Below are positions 5,920-6,122 of a stretch of DNA of 6,122 nt, in pieces. Source of the DNA: an uncultured Eubacteriales bacterium (GTDB lineage: Bacteria; Bacillota; Clostridia; Lachnospirales; CAG-274); the NCBI GenBank assembly GCA_902497185.1, contig CABVEG010000109.1, forward strand, positions 1 to 6,122, in the 5' to 3' direction. Numbering within the stretch: the first letter of the stretch is position 1; the number at the start of each line of letters is the position of its first letter. Under the pieces are notes generated by a model, which saw only the letters and a list, made by a program, of their open reading frames with translations, made no database searches and was not told the DNA's origin. The position numbers and the translations under genes are program-made.

Positions 5920-6122
5920 ATTTGTTTTTTAAATTCATTATGGCCTTTATGATTTTTAAAATATCATTTAGCTCATCTTCAGAGAGATTTGAAAGGTAAG
6001 CATTTATTTTGTTAAGTTTGTTTGTATTATTAGGAGTGTTTGTTATATCAAAGCTAAAAAGAACAGGCAGGGTAATATTTAAAGCACTTGCAATTTTGGA
6101 TATGGTTGTTATGGTAGGTGCT
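5918..6122 (-). CDS. XRE-family transcriptional regulator, C-terminal part
   Basis: An open frame enters from the right edge on the - strand and ends at TAA (complement of 5918-5920), giving the last 67 residues of a longer protein. The first visible residues, PTITTISKIASALNITLPVLF, are the typical end of an XRE/Cro-CI helix-turn-helix domain: helix 4-5 with the A-x-A-L-x-(I/V)-x-(L/V) pattern. A linker and a helical C-terminus (YLSNLSEDELNDILKIIKAIMNLKNK) follow. Most of the DNA-binding domain and the start lie outside the window. The full protein is probably small, about 110 residues if it is a single HTH domain. It is convergent with the kinase gene and shares its terminator. Its target is unknown. 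Confidence 0.75.
   Translation of the reverse strand, partial: APTITTISKIASALNITLPVLFSFDITNTPNNTNKLNKINAYLSNLSEDELNDILKIIKAIMNLKNK

Overview
The window looks like chromosomal DNA of a low-GC Firmicute, most likely a gut-type Clostridia (Lachnospiraceae- or Oscillospiraceae-like). The reasons are AT-rich codon use, strong GGAGG-type ribosome binding sites, short intergenic gaps, a Gram-positive-style topoisomerase III, and a membrane-anchored Hanks-type kinase next to a small XRE-like protein. The genus cannot be read from the sequence. No phage, transposase, tRNA, rRNA or CRISPR array was seen.

Layout. Bases 1-340 hold no convincing gene. They are clearly more GC-rich than the rest and consist almost entirely of back-to-back inverted repeats: a 13-bp stem enclosing three hairpins, then about nine further hairpins. 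A good Rho-independent terminator (366-396) follows on the + strand, so the array may be a transcribed structured RNA, the 3' part of one, or the structured 3' UTR of a gene left of the window. This is the least explained part of the window. Next, on the + strand, come a TfoX N-terminal-domain protein (466-783), an NAD-dependent epimerase/dehydratase-like gene broken by a one-base deletion near 1220-1222 (888-1762), topoisomerase III topB (1777-3921), and a small ACT-domain protein that starts inside the topB stop codon (3918-4286).

The right part is a regulatory cluster. A small XRE-like HTH protein (4276-4698, - strand) overlaps the ACT gene tail to tail by 11 bp. It is divergent from a Ser/Thr protein kinase with three C-terminal membrane helices (4763-5848, + strand). 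Their 64-bp spacer carries overlapping divergent promoter elements, so the HTH protein is a natural candidate regulator of itself and of the kinase. The kinase gene ends at a long, symmetrical, bidirectional terminator (5870-5919) shared with a convergent XRE-type regulator gene whose C-terminal 67 residues enter from the right edge (5918-6122, - strand).

The epimerase, topB and ACT genes sit close enough (14-nt gap, then a 4-nt overlap) to be one transcription unit, perhaps with tfoX-like in front. No shared pathway is obvious, and this looks more like a housekeeping neighbourhood than an accessory island. The items most worth following up are the hairpin array, the precise one-base lesion in the epimerase gene, and the HTH/kinase pair.
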